Part shown: in pieces, positions 31,358 to 43,241 of the stretch | How positions within the stretch are numbered: the stretch's first letter is position 1 | Layout of the letters: each line of letters opens with the position of its first letter | DNA from: Thozetella sp. PMI_491 | Taxonomy: Eukaryota > Ascomycota > Sordariomycetes > Chaetosphaeriales > Chaetosphaeriaceae | Reading direction: 5' to 3' | DNA length: 64,000 nucleotides | Assembly (NCBI GenBank): GCA_021432635.1 | Contig: MU270048.1 | Span: 434,001 to 498,000, forward strand | The notes under the pieces: generated by a model | Seen by the model: the letters and a program-made list of their open reading frames with translations, nothing else | Databases searched by the model: none | What the model was told of the DNA's origin: nothing | Made by a program: the position numbers and the translations under genes

Positions 31358-34300
31358 TCAACTGACTGTCATCACCTGCATCCGCGGTGAGTCGATCGAC
31401 CTTTTGCTCAGCACAGTATTGTTGCTGTGGCTCTTCGGCACATTCTTAGGGGGGCTCGAGGAGGCAGGATCAGTAAAGACCCGCGTAAAAGCCGGGCTCC
31501 CATCCGACGTGAGGCGGGAGTGGCGTTCTCGGCGAGGGGTTCCGGCGGGGCTGAGGGTGAGAAGCTCAGCGCGGCGGACGACATCCGACAGGCTATCCCG
31601 GAGGTGGCCAGCACGCTTCACCAGCTCCTGGAGGCTGTTGGTGTCGAAGAACAGTTTTGAGTTGGGCGGCTTGGCCGGGGAGACGTTCTTGACGGGCGTG
31701 GCAATCATTCGCTGTTGCTGCATGGCTTCAATCACGGTGGAGATGACCGCCGACTCCCTGTTGGCCCTCCTCGATTGGTCGGGTGTATGGGGACGCGATG
31801 GCCTGGCATGGTCTTCGCCTGTCGGCCAGCCCCCGCCGAAGATGTCATCCTCAGGCGAGAAGACCGACCGCCGGCGGACCACTTGCCGCTCCCGAACAAC
31901 CGTGGTTCTGGACATCTCCGGCTCGGGCACGTCGAAGATATCTTCCGTATGGCCGAGGCTCTGGGCGTCAAACCCTTCGTCGAGGAAGCGTTCGTCAACG
32001 GCCACGCGGTCGAAGCGAGGGGAGCTGTGGACACTATCTTCGTCGTCGGCCGAGTCCTCCTCGTCCGGCGAGGCGAGAGCGATGATGTTCTCCGCATCCT
32101 TCCACTTGATCGCAGCGGGGCCGTTAAGGATGCTCAGTTCCTTCCCGTGCCGGCAGAGGCGCTTCAAATCGTTCACCAGCAGCGACAGCTCCCTGATTTG
32201 GCCGGAATGAGCCTTGACCGTCGGCTGGGTGGCCTGGATCGAAGCTGGGACGACCATGGAGAAGCTCGTGGCGCTATCTTTGCCTCCGATGGGATGAGCG
32301 GGGCCTTCAAAGTCGAAATCATCGTCCCAATCCTCGCTAGCTGTCTTGGTTCCCAGGCCCCAGGTCCCGAATTTCGGTGTTGACTTGGATGTATCTGTCG
32401 GGTCCGGAACGACAGGGACGCTTTGGCTCCGCACGTGGGTGGCACTAGGGCCTTTGCGGTTAACAGAGCGTCCACCTCTCAAGTCCAACTCCTGCTTGCC
32501 GTGGACCGTCTTCGGTCGCGGGGAATGGCCGTCGCCCTCTGCCTTTTCGTAGCTCATCGGCTCGCACCAGTCGAAAATGTTGCTTCGCGGACGCTCACTC
32601 ATGGTGTCCCGGTCCAGAGTGCTGTTACCACTGATACTGGCCAGTGCATGACGGAGGGTCGGGCTGACGCCACGCGAGTTCAGAGAGCTCGACGGCGGTG
32701 ATAGATGGTTGCTGAGGGCGTTCTCGTCCTCTCGTGCCCAGTCGTCATCATCCTCCTCATCCATCGACGGCCTGCTGAAGTCCTCCTTGTCGATTGGCAA
32801 CGGCTCCAGGGACGAATCGTCCGAGTCGTATGCAGCATCGACATCGTCGCTCGGCACAAATTCGACCGGGTCACCTAGGTGAGTCGACCGGATGGGTGTC
32901 GAGATGCCCTCATCTTCCTCCATGATCCTGTTCTTGCCGTCCAGAGCGGGGCCGAGAATCTCCTGGATCGACCATCGCTTCGGCTTGCTATTACCGGCAG
33001 TGCTTGGCGGAGACTCGTCGAACATAGACTCCAGAGGAGTCTCCACAGTCCTCACGCGGCTGGACGACGCCACCGTGCGAAACGAGTCGAACATAGTCTC
33101 GCTCTTGAAGTCAGTATCGTCGTCATCTCCAGAGAGGCCATCGCGGGCGTCGATGTCAGAGCTCGCAATGGTCGAGGCACGGTCGGCGGAGACGGCCCGG
33201 CTCTGGGCCAGGCTAGCATAGCCGCCATGTGAGGCAGGCATGGATGTTGGCGGGTTCTGAGCTTGTCTCGGGTGTGCGGTCGACGAGGAGCTAGAGAGTC
33301 CGAGACGTGCCATGTCAATATTGAAGCTTGACAGACGCGAGAGTGGTGGGAGTGGGGACGAAGAATTTCGTTTGCGGGCTTCGGCTTGGTTGTGCGTTTT
33401 CGCCAGAGGCTCTACCTCCATCTCTCGCCTCGGCTCGGGCGGGTTGAAAATTTCGTGGACGGCAGGTTTAACTTCGGGTTGACGCGGTTTCTCTGAGGTA
33501 ACTGCTGGAGCCGATACATGGCGCCTGCCTCCACTCTTCGCTTCGGTAGACCCTCGCTTGGAGCGCCGGAGGCTTCCAGTCTTCGAGATCCAGCCGGGCG
33601 GTGAAGTAAAATGCTGCGAAATGGACCTCCTTGCTCGTTTCGAGGGGGTGGAGTCCGCGGAGGGGACGGCATTTTGAGACTCCTCTGGCGGAGCAGCGTG
33701 GCCAACCTCGTGGCCAACCTGACCATCAGTAGCACTTTGTGACGGGCCCCGCCTACCTGCTATCAGACTTGGTTTGGTCAAAAATGCAGCAACCCTGCTG
33801 CCCGGCTGGAGAGAGAGTCTCTTGTTGGGCATTGTCTGGCTGTTGGGGCTGCCCTCGCTGGAGCGGCCCGAGGATCGACGGCTTGAAGATTGAGACGCCC
33901 GCGAATGGAAGTACGACGTCCAGCTGCCAGAAGATATTGACCTTCTTGTTGCGGGTTCTGGGGCGAGGGTGGGGACAGGGGCAGCTGAGCAGCCTCTTGG
34001 CCGGGTTTGCTGATCCAGCGAATATTTGGGTGCCGAAGGAGGGGAAGGCCCCGTGAATCCGCCTTGGGATTGGAACTGCTGCACAGTGGCAGACCGCTGG
34101 TGGCTGGTAGCTGGTCTGCGGAGAGTAGGCATCCGCGACTTGGACATTCGCCTCCTCAGAGTCCCGGACTGTTCCTTGTCGCTGCTTTCTGCAGCGTTGT
34201 CCCTCTTCACCAGCACATTTGGTGCCAATTGGTGAGCGGTGGGTGAGGCGGGGGATAATATCGGTGCTCCAGAATTAGGGGAAAAGGAGAAAGATACCGG

Positions 34301-35088
34301 CTCGATGATGAGGCTAGACCTGGGGCTGCCGTGTTGGGAGAGGGGTCGTATTGATAATCGTTTTATCCACGAGTCTCGCGAGGATATCGAGTCCCGACCG
34401 TTCTCGGCGATGGTTCGTGACGTGACGTCTCTTTGCGAGAATAGGGATTGTCTCCGACCCGTGGATTTTGGAGGAGTAGTCTGGGTGTGTGTAGTTCGCG
34501 GAGGACGCGACGAGTTGGTCGGGTGGGACGCGAGCGGGTTCGGGAGGCCGTCGCTAAGTCGCATGGAGCCGTACGCGAAGTCGTCGATGGGGGAAGCACC
34601 GGCACCAGCGCCGGTAGCGCTCGTACTTGGCCTGGACAATGCTGGCGGTAACCGTAGTGTGTCGTAGTCGGCCGCTGCCTTCCTCCTGCTCGACCCCGGC
34701 CGGGCAAGCTCGACCGCGTCCGGGTCGGAGGGTTGGCTAAAGACGAGACCAGCAGCGGCGGCCGCGACCGCAGTGCCAGTTCCGACAAGCTGGAGGCGAC
34801 AAAATCAGTTAATTGAACCGGAACGCTCGGAACCGACGGGCAGGGAGCGAGAAAAAAGCATCGGGCATCGCATCAGGCAAACTGGGGAAAGGGCAGTTGG
34901 AATTGCTGTGTTTGTTGTTGGTGTGTGATGGTGGAAGTGCTAGTGGGGAGCGTCTTTGGGAGCGTGGACGGCTTCGTCTTTGGTGTTTCCTTCCTCCTCT
35001 TTCTCGGTTCTTGCCTCGATTCTCGCTGGACTCGCGCTGCGGTGGATGGGATTGTCATTGTCAGACTTACACTCGGCACAGCTTGCAT
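31358..35088 (-). CDS. Large Ser/Pro-rich disordered protein, possible cell-cycle or septation scaffold
   Basis: A 3.4-kb frame on the minus strand has no ATG near its 5' end until an 18-nt first exon is added: exon 1 35088-35071 (ATG CAA GCT GTG CCG AGT, donor GTAAGT) and exon 2 34789-31358 after acceptor CTCCAG; 1,149 residues, intron 281 nt. The join reads MQAVPSLVGTGTAVAAAAAG. Most of the chain is Ser/Arg/Pro-rich with basic patches (RDSWIKRLSIRPLSQHGSPR). Acidic-aromatic motifs occur at SNIFDWCEP and SEDWDDDFDFEGP. Towards the C-terminus a Leu-rich helical part (IRELSLLVNDLKRLCRHGKE) is probably the conserved core, followed by NSLQELVKRAGHLRDSLSDV. DWDDDF-type motifs and architecture recall proteins of the septation initiation/mitotic exit network (Byr4/Bfa1, Cdc11/Nud1), but I cannot confirm the family. 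The tiny first exon is the weakest part of the model. Confidence 0.75.
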
Positions 35089-38000
35089 CTTGGCTGCTGG
35101 AACTCGTGCTTGACGAGTGGTGATGGGTTGGGAAATGGAACTGGGGAAAGAAAACAGGAGGAAGAGACCCGGCTAGTGGAGAGACGCCCCAGGTCAGCCC
35201 GGGGCGGGTCCCTGTTACCTCACTAACACGCAATTGGCATTGGAACGCAACACGGCTTGCGCGAGACGTCCGTGACGCTAGCACCGGGGCACGGTGCATT
35301 GCTAGTCTAAATTGTTATTTGGGAGCCCACAAGTCAAGCCTCCGCGTCCTGTAATCTGCGAGATAACTGGAAAACTGCAGCGGGTGAGATGCGCAGGGGG
35401 CCCCCCGGGGACAAGAGAGCGCCCACACGCGGTCGTGTCGCCCAGGGGCCTCTTCTTTCCACCGTCCATTGCCCCTTCTAGGTGCTATCTTGCTCGATCT
35501 CTCATGAAGGCCCGATGCGCTCGGTGTTAGACGTGTTGGACGCAACAAGTCCCAACAGCCGGCCAATAGGCTTTCCAAACAGGAAGGAGAAGTTGGTGCT
35601 CTTTTTGCTGGCGTTGGCCTTTTCTTCGCTCTCTTTCCTATTCCCCCCCCCCCTTCCTCTCCCGCCAATCTCTCTACCGTCGGATGAAGACAAGGCCAGT
35701 ACTTGCCTCTTTGTTTCATGATTAAATTGCCGCTGCTCGAAGTTTTGGTTCGGGCTGCGGGCTCGGCCGCGAGAGTTGCAGGCTTCCAGACTTGCACATT
35801 TGCAGTTTCCTCTTTGGCCGTGTGCACCAATTTGGCCCTTCCGTGTCTTGCCTGTCTTGCTAGCAGCCACCCAGTCGGCCAAGAGCCCTTCTACTGGCGC
35901 AATACTGCCTCGAGTTGCATTTCCGCGCCTTCCGTGCGCCTGGACTACGCGACCGCGGGCCAGCGTCCCAACCGGCGCGGGCTCTGGACCGGTGCTTTTT
36001 ACTGTACTATCTGCTGTTTATTATTCCTTATTTATCCCCCCCGTTGGACCCATGAACCCGGCAGCGGGCCACTGAGAGCGCCCCCCCTCCCGGTGTGATC
36101 AACCCTCTGGCCGTGCAGCCAAAGGTTCCCGGGATTCCACCAGCAACGAGACGCTACAAAGACTCCATGAGAATCAGCGGGGATCGTTTTGGGCAGATCA
36201 CATCAGCCCCCTCACGCCTGTTTCGTTTTTCGTTTCCATCCTTTCCATGGAGCTCTGGACGCTGCGCTCCGATGCCTCCCCGAACGAGATCAATCCCACT
36301 TGGCGCGGTCCGGCTGAGACCTATCATTTGATCCTTTGGTACCCCCCAGCCCGGGTGGCCAAGACCAGTTCGGGGCTCTAGCGCCGGGCAGTGGCATGGA
36401 AGCTCGTTAGGAGAGCCTCCGAGAGGATGAGGGGTAGGAGAGGAGCCTGGCAGGCGCCCTGAAAAAACAGGTCCAACGACCTTTTGGCAATTGCGAGAGC
36501 CGGCTTCTTCAAACCCAGACCAGGGATTGCCAGCCCGGGCAGTTTCATCAACCCCTCTCTTCCACGCCCCATCGCGCCGAAGCCCGCCGCCTTTGGTTGG
36601 GCTGCAGTGAACGACATACTGTGCTGTTAGGTACGTACTCGGCACCGCACCAGTGGCCACCGCCATGCTTCCTGCAAAAGGGGGCGGGAAGGAGGGCCAG
36701 TGCCAGCCTACGATCCCAATCCCAAGGCCGCGCGCCCTTTGACATTTTTATTTCATTTTATATAGTTCGGGTCCGTAGTACATAGTCCAAGGGCAGCTCG
36801 AATTACATACCGCCAAGGGGAGGGGGGCACCCAACCCGGCCAGCAGCCCATGCTGATGTGGATCCATTGGAGGGACACTTCCCTGGTCTTGGACGGCCCC
36901 TTTTCCCACGTAGCTCCCCCTACAGCTTTTTGCATTGTTCGTAATAATAAGCCCAGCTGCCTCTAGCCCCCAAAACCACTTTCTGCCAGCCGCTGTCCCT
37001 TCCTGTTGGTTGTCCAGTACGCACGCCGCCGTCGGGAAAGATGCTGAAAGTAAGACCGCACCGTGCCTGTACGTACAGTGCCACCGATACTTCCAAGGTC
37101 CCCCGAATGCCAGCCTGTAGGAGACGGGATGCATAGCATATGGTTTGACCGCCTCACTCACACGACTCCGCTCGCCACTCCTGCGAGACTGCCTTGATTT
37201 CACACCACATACACCACCTCTACATCTGCTTGTCCTACCGTCCTCCCGTCCGCCCCATTGTATGCACGAGCACCATTCCCTCTTTGGATCCCAAAAAGCT
37301 CAGCTCCGGCCCACTGGGCTCCTCAAGCAAGCAAAGGGGCGGCGTGCGTAGCCCTGGGATATTTGATGGTACTGGAGGGAGGGATAAAAAAAAAACAGGG
37401 GAGGCGGCTTATAATACATTTAACGTGGGTATAACACCGCAACCAAAGGCGGGGTGGATATTGAATTCGGTCAGGCTTTTTCGGCACCACCCCGTGTCTG
37501 CAAGGAGCTCTGAACCATTACGAGAGCACATGGGCGCCTCGGCCTGGGGAAGAGAGCAGGGGGGGACTAGAGCCCGTTCCCGCCGTCACGTCAGCACAAA
37601 GCTCGGCTTCCGGGTCCGCGAGCGGCGATGTCAAGCCTTCTAGCGATGTGGAAGCACCCCCGGACGCTCGTCGACTCCTATGAATCCCGTCGTTTCTTGA
37701 GACTGCACTCACATCTTGCATCTCCTGAGGCTGCTTGCAGATCTGGGACACAAGGCGGTGTTCCCTTCTTCCCGCCCCGGCGGGCAGCGAAGGCCTCGTC
37801 GACGGCGGCCCGCGCCTAGGCTGACGGGCCCTGGCAAGCCTCGCCAGCCAAGGCAAACAAACAAGCCCCTCGTGGCCGCCTTTGCTGGCCGCCTTTGCTG
37901 GCCGCGTCACATGTCCCAACGACGTGTGTGTTTGTGTTGTTGTCCTCCGAGGGTCAACATCAATGCTTGCGGCGGTTCCCGTACTCCACGGCTCCTCCTG

Positions 38001-38820
38001 ATACCTGATGTGTTCCTCCTTCTTCCTCGCCTCCTTTGCTGTCGTGTCGACCCGGATCCTACCCTACAATCGGATCCTGGCGCCGTCGTGTGTGTCTTTC
38101 CATCAATCCGTCAATGCACAGCTCGTCCTCTCTGCGCCCTGCTCACGAATCACGGCCCAGCATGTCTGCGCAGGCTTTGGAGGCAAATAGGCTGTGCCAC
38201 GGTAGGACCAGCTCGCAAGCAGTCGGCAGCTTGACCGCGCTCGCACAGCATGTGCCCGTGGGAGCTCTCGCCCTTCACTGCCCTTAGGAGAGCTCCCCGC
38301 CCCGCCCCCCCGGATGGTGATGTCTCCCCACGCTGCTACACGTACGAAGTAGTCACTAGACGTTTCCCTTCCTTCCCCTCCCGTCAGTTCATAGCTCAGC
38401 CCATCCCTCTCATCCTATTCTTCCACTCCATTTTGCCGCCGTCCGCTCCGGCTCCCCTCCAGTGTTAGGGCCGATTTGCTGATCCCCAGCCAATCCCGGC
38501 GCAACACCCAGCCAATGGCTATGGCCTAGCCTGGGGGTGCCAGCGGCCCGGTAACATCAAAGCAGGTTTATAATTGCCCGACCAGAGGCGATCAATGGTG
38601 TGCTCCAGGCGGAGCAAAGCTGCCGCGTGGAGGCCCATAACACTCCATTAGGGCCTAGAGTGGTAGCCGATTAGCGGTTGGCTAACCAAAATAGACCATA
38701 GAACTCGGCGTCCTTCCGTGGGCTAGTTGATCGATTTTTGTTACACCGAGAGCGCTCAGGTACCGTGCCTCTTTCCACTGATACCGGGCAAGGCCAGAGA
38801 GGGTAACTACCTAGTTACAG
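35089..38820. other. Large intergenic stretch, no supportable gene
   Basis: 3.7 kb upstream of the large minus-strand gene, up to the MITE. GC-rich, with homopolymer tracts (C10-like near 35650, A9 near 37388). Short frames on both strands are inconsistent and without family resemblance. Promoter and leader of the 31358-35088 gene lie at its left edge. Confidence 0.45.
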
Positions 38821-38822
38821 TA

Positions 38823-38881
38823 CAATCGGGTAGGAAAAGTCTCGGACCAGACCCACTTTGCCACCAAAACTTACCAACTTC
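38823..38881 (+). repeat. MITE left terminal inverted repeat
   Basis: 59 bp, identical to the reverse complement of 39240-39298 except for one base (G against T within ACCCACTTTG/ACCCACTTTT). Confidence 0.9.
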
Positions 38882-39239
38882 TAGCAGCTAGAAATAATGT
38901 TATATACTGATTTAAAAAAATCTATAAAAAATTGGTATATTTAGAAGTGGTTAAGTATCTTTATTAATCACTAATCTTCTTTTTTGGGAGTGTGGTGGAA
39001 GTTTTGTCTCGCTTTTTAATCGTGAGGAATGTTGTAAAATGAGGCGACCCGCTAGAAGATACGCTATAGAGCGCTATATTTAAAATTCTCGATTTAGGAC
39101 GACTTTATATAAGTCTCACACACTTATTTATCTCTTTAAGAGAAATTTTAGTTACCAGAAAGAATATTTTATCAATTCTGAAAATGATTTATTTTTTATA
39201 AAATTTTCAACATGTATCTAATGTTATTTTTTACTGCTG

Positions 39240-39298
39240 GAAGTTGGTAAGTTTTGGTGGAAAAGTGGGTCTGGTCCGAGACTTTTCCTACCCGATTG
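39240..39298 (-). repeat. MITE right terminal inverted repeat
   Basis: Inverted copy of the left arm, ending CTACCCGATTG directly before the right TA. Confidence 0.9.
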
Positions 39299-39300
39299 TA

Positions 39301-42300
39301 CAAGGTTCTGTGGGCCTGTTGCTCTTCTCCGAGCCCGGCCAAATCTCTCGGGACTGGTTGGTGGCGCCAGCTACGGAAGGTCGGCTGCGTTACTTCAAGA
39401 GACTGAGCGCTCCGTAGAGACCATTCGATAAACTCTGTTCATGTCTAGCCAGTCGCTCGCCCCCAATGTCTCTGACCGGCTGCTGGCCGAGGAACCCGGA
39501 TCCTTGTGCAGAGAGGCCTAACTGGTGTAAAATGATGGCGCGAAATCACCTGCCGATCCCAGCACCTCGTCCCGGAGGGGCCATAGCACAACCCTCTTGG
39601 CCGGCGTGACCCTCGTTGGAGAAAAACCAGTATAGGAGGTGGGGGTTGACGAGTTGAAAGTTCGCACCACGACCTTCTAGCTCGCCTGCCCCCTCCCACC
39701 GAAACCGACCCAGTGGAACTTTTTTTTCCCAGCCCAAGAAAAGAGCCGTTTTCTTAAGTTCCGAGCGCGGGGCCCGGCAACCAGCAAGCACTAATGCACA
39801 TCTGAGCTGAGGCGGCCGAAGGCGTGCCATGGCTTGTAGTATGTAACGCCTGCCGATTTATCCATCTCCACAGACCTCGTTAGGTGGGCACGAGGTTTAT
39901 AAGGCGCGGTAGGAGCAGAAGCAATGGGCAAGTCCCAGTCGAGATATCGCGTCGAGCTATCGTGCCGAGCCAGAGGATAATACATGGGTAGCAGCCGCAA
40001 TTGGGTGGCTGCAAGGCGTTTTGCTTCGACCGAGCTGCACGTGGGCAACGAGCAGCACTGGAGCTGCAGTCGTCATCGTAAGATGCAGTTGCGATGACGC
40101 CCCGGCTCAGTGGTACCCGCCGTTGGGCTCTACTCTAGCCAGCTCTAGCCAGAAGCCGTGCGCCTATGGGCACCTTGGCGAAGGTGAGAACAGACATGAG
40201 CGAATATCAAGTGGAGCCGTAGTGAAACGTGAAACAGAAGCTTCGCCTCTCAGAGAGGAAAATTGAGGAAGCAGAGGCCCACCTCAGCCCGCGAGGTGTC
40301 TCTGGGCTTTTCTTTACCCCTTCGTTGGGGCTTTCTCTTGGGCTCTTAGGAGGTAGTTTTGCCGGCTCGGATTCCCTGTTCATACGTCCCGAGACGACGT
40401 TTTAGCCACAAATTGCCATTTTGTAAGAGCCCGGCCGTCAACACGGCTGGTCTTTGTTGATTGAAAATGACCGTCTCTCTCTGCAGCCCCTGATTCGAAG
40501 TATGAGGATCTCAATATTCCACCGGAATATCCAAGTAGTCTCGAATAAACATGACAGGCGTCCGCTCAGACTCCATCGAGCGCAACTGCGGCCTTTAGCC
40601 CTGCCGACCCCTGTCCTTCCGTGCCGGGGAGGTTGGCGGGGGGGGGGGTCGAGAGACGGCGCCCGGCTCGCCAGGGCGAAGAGCCCGATCATCCTGGTTA
40701 CCAGACTTACCAGGCTCCTCCTCCTGAAAGATGGCTCCCGAGGGGTCCCGACGCCAGAGTCCCGATAGGTAGGCTCTGGTTGCGACTACCTGCCGAGCCG
40801 GGCTTCATTGCTATAGCACGGCCGTTCTCCTTCAGCTAAGAAGACACTCCAGTCCGGCATTTCGCTGGTTCGTGCGCTTGAAGAGCTCCCCGATATGGCT
40901 AAAAGCTTCAGTCCGAACTAAGACCCCCAAAACCGGGGGTGCTTCTATGTTTACCCAGTTCTATTCGCTTTGACGACAGATTCTTCCCCGGGGGCCCACC
41001 GTCTGTTCAGTCTGGTGGCGAGACGGGAAACTACGGACCGTCTGTCGCTCGACATCGACCGCAAAAGCTGGTGGCGCCTCGGTCGAGTGAGTAATTGAAC
41101 GCCTGCTTGGCCTGGTTCGGATCCCTATCATAACACGCCGTGCTATCAAGGACCGTCAAGACCACATCCCGGTTTCCACCCCTGGGCGGGGGTGAGGGTG
41201 GCGAGTTTTCATGCCCAGGATCCCACGGCCAGTCCTTGCAAAGGCATTGGAGGGAACAGGCGTTTGACAGCGAACGAGCGGGATTTTCAGGAGCCGTTGG
41301 CGCCTGGACTCTCCTAGTGGTTCGAGGGGCGCTGGATCGGTAGACGCTCTGGGCACGTTGGGAGCCGGAGTCCAGGGTCAACCTTTGAGGCTCAGGCCGG
41401 GGGATCCTCGCTGTATGGCACGAATAGCACGAGACTTGAGAGACAGGCGTGGGAATATTGGGTCTGGTCTGGCACAGACGCGGGTGACATGACTGCATAT
41501 CGCCTTTGCGTCTTGGCTGGCAGGCTCTGGATTCGCCAGGCCGGAAAAGACCCCTATGCAGTTGGTCGCTCCGTGTGAGAAGGACGAGCAGCCCAACAGC
41601 CATCGGCGGCAAGTGGCCGCCTTGCTCTGGGCTCGACTGGTGCGCTTGCAGTGCCCGACGCAACCGTCTGGCCTCTTGTTAATTAACGTCAGCAACCCGA
41701 CAGCCCCTCGGGGTACGACACTGATGCATCGCGCCGCGAGGCCTTAGCCCCGTCCGGTGGCTGAGAGACGACTTTGCTGCCTTGGGGCGGCTGCAGACGC
41801 ACGCCTCAGGGCTGCCTCTGCCGTGTGCCATGGGCCATCGTGTAGCCTGTCCCCGTGAGCGCATACGAACAAGGTATTACATGGTGCCGTATTACACGCC
41901 GCCGTGGAGCGCGGGCCGCCAGACAAAGGCCCCGGCAGCGCGAAAAGGGCCCCCGGGCGGAGTCGTCGAAGGCGGCGGCGCTCTGCTGCAGCTGCAGCTT
42001 GCAGGCGGTGGAGATGGGTCGTCTCGCCTGCGGCCAACCCGAGTGCATCTGCTGGGATGCGAGAGGCCGGTCTCCATCGCGCTGGGAAATGGCGACTGGC
42101 GACCGTCACGAATTATTTCGGACCCGAAGGCTGGAGCTGTGCCTACCGCATCCGCGAATCGTCTAGCGTGCCGATTGGCCGGGCACGCGACACAGTTCCA
42201 GAAATTGGGCTGTCCAGACGCGCCCCGATTGGTCCGACACGCGACGCGATCTAGTCGACCGGGGTCCCGCGCGTTAGATCGCGTCATACGCACGCTTAAT

Positions 42301-43241
42301 TGTCTTCCCCCCCCGGGTCCCCTTGCTTAGCCCAGCTAGGACGAGCTATCGAGAGCCAGATCTCCGAATCGTCAGTGGTGTCGCGGCCAACCTTGCTAAC
42401 CCACCGAGCGTGTCCGAGACCCATAAACCCTACCATGCATTTGATGTCTCGTCAGCAAGCCACGGTCGATCACTGTCGTATTGGTTTCAAGGCCCGTTCG
42501 ATGGTTGTTTTTTTTTTCTTCTTATTTTTTTCGCCGGTCCCCGGTATTTCCACAGCCTCTGTGGCACCTCACGTTCCGCTTGCCCGAGAGCTCGGCTAAG
42601 CTCCGAGGAACCGGCCTGAGCTTCAGCGCCGCAGGAGACGCGAAAAGGAGTGGTTGTACGGAATGCGGTCATGTAGAGTCGGATGGGAAGCGCCCAGGCC
42701 CAGCATGGTTTCTATCCGCTGAAGCTATGGTATTGCACAAAACTTGGGGGGCTGCTTGGCATAGCCGGCATTTAACGCAGGTACTTCGGTAGAATCAGCA
42801 AGCACCTTACGTTTTTAGGATCAGTACCGATTTGGTCGTCCGCAATAAACATAGTACGGAAAAGTGGGGGTTTTCGAGAGTTCGCTTGTCAGCCAATGAG
42901 AGGCTGCTCAAGAACCCGGGGTAAACTGGCTGCTGACCAACAGCGGGTCCCGGCGACAACCCACACAAAGTCGATGGTTCGAGACAAAAATTACGGCCCC
43001 AAAGAGGGACGTATCGCTGCCGTCCCTCACCGACAAGCTGCATCAGCTCAATTTGACCACTGCTTTGTGGCGTTGCGAGTGGGACAGTAAGAGGAAATCA
43101 CTCGTTTCATTTTGGAAGTATTGCCAGAGCACCGAGTGATATCCTAGGATCCTCCTTTTTTTTCCCTAGCCCAGTTGCGGTCTCTGTTCCCCTCCCGGAC
43201 CACCCCTCCCTCCCCGGCAAATCCCGCCACCCGCCGCCGCC
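39301..43241. other. Large intergenic stretch, no supportable gene
   Basis: 3.9 kb between the MITE and gcn20. Open frames up to 210 codons (41031-41663, minus) are Arg/Pro/Ser-rich and lack family resemblance; they overlap others on the opposite strand. Contains G11-like and T9-like runs, an 11-bp inverted repeat at 42243-42285, and two copies of a GATTGG-containing motif with CACGCGAC near 42173 and 42229. The right end, from about 43150, is the C/T-rich gcn20 leader. Confidence 0.45.
42243..42285. repeat. Perfect 11-bp inverted repeat
   Basis: GACGCGATCTA (42243-42253) and TAGATCGCGTC (42275-42285) flank a 21-nt GC-rich spacer, about 960 bp upstream of gcn20. Could form a hairpin or be a dyad binding site; no function known. 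Confidence 0.5.

Larger units (their letters stand above)
38823..39298. mobile_element. MITE with 59-bp terminal inverted repeats and TA target duplication
   Basis: A 476-bp non-coding element. Terminal repeats 38823-38881 and 39240-39298 begin CAATCGGGTAGGAAAAGTCT and match in inverted orientation over 59 bp with a single mismatch; weaker similarity continues about 20 bp inward. TA dinucleotides at 38821-38822 and 39299-39300 flank it, as expected for the Tc1/mariner (pogo/Fot1-like) superfamily. The core, 38895-39235, is strongly AT-rich against GC-rich surroundings and has no transposase frame. It is therefore a non-autonomous element whose high arm identity suggests fairly recent movement. 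Superfamily assignment rests on the TA duplication only. Confidence 0.88.

Noticed and set aside
38895-39235. AT-rich core of the MITE considered as a degraded transposase gene
   Set aside because: No frame longer than a few dozen codons on either strand and the element is too short; a non-autonomous MITE explains it better.
41031-41663. Minus-strand frame of 210 codons between the MITE and gcn20
   Set aside because: Arg/Pro/Ser-rich composition without domain pattern, overlapped by other random frames; no convincing start context.
42970-42990. tRNA-like B box GGTTCGAGAC
   Set aside because: No A box and no cloverleaf arms upstream or downstream.
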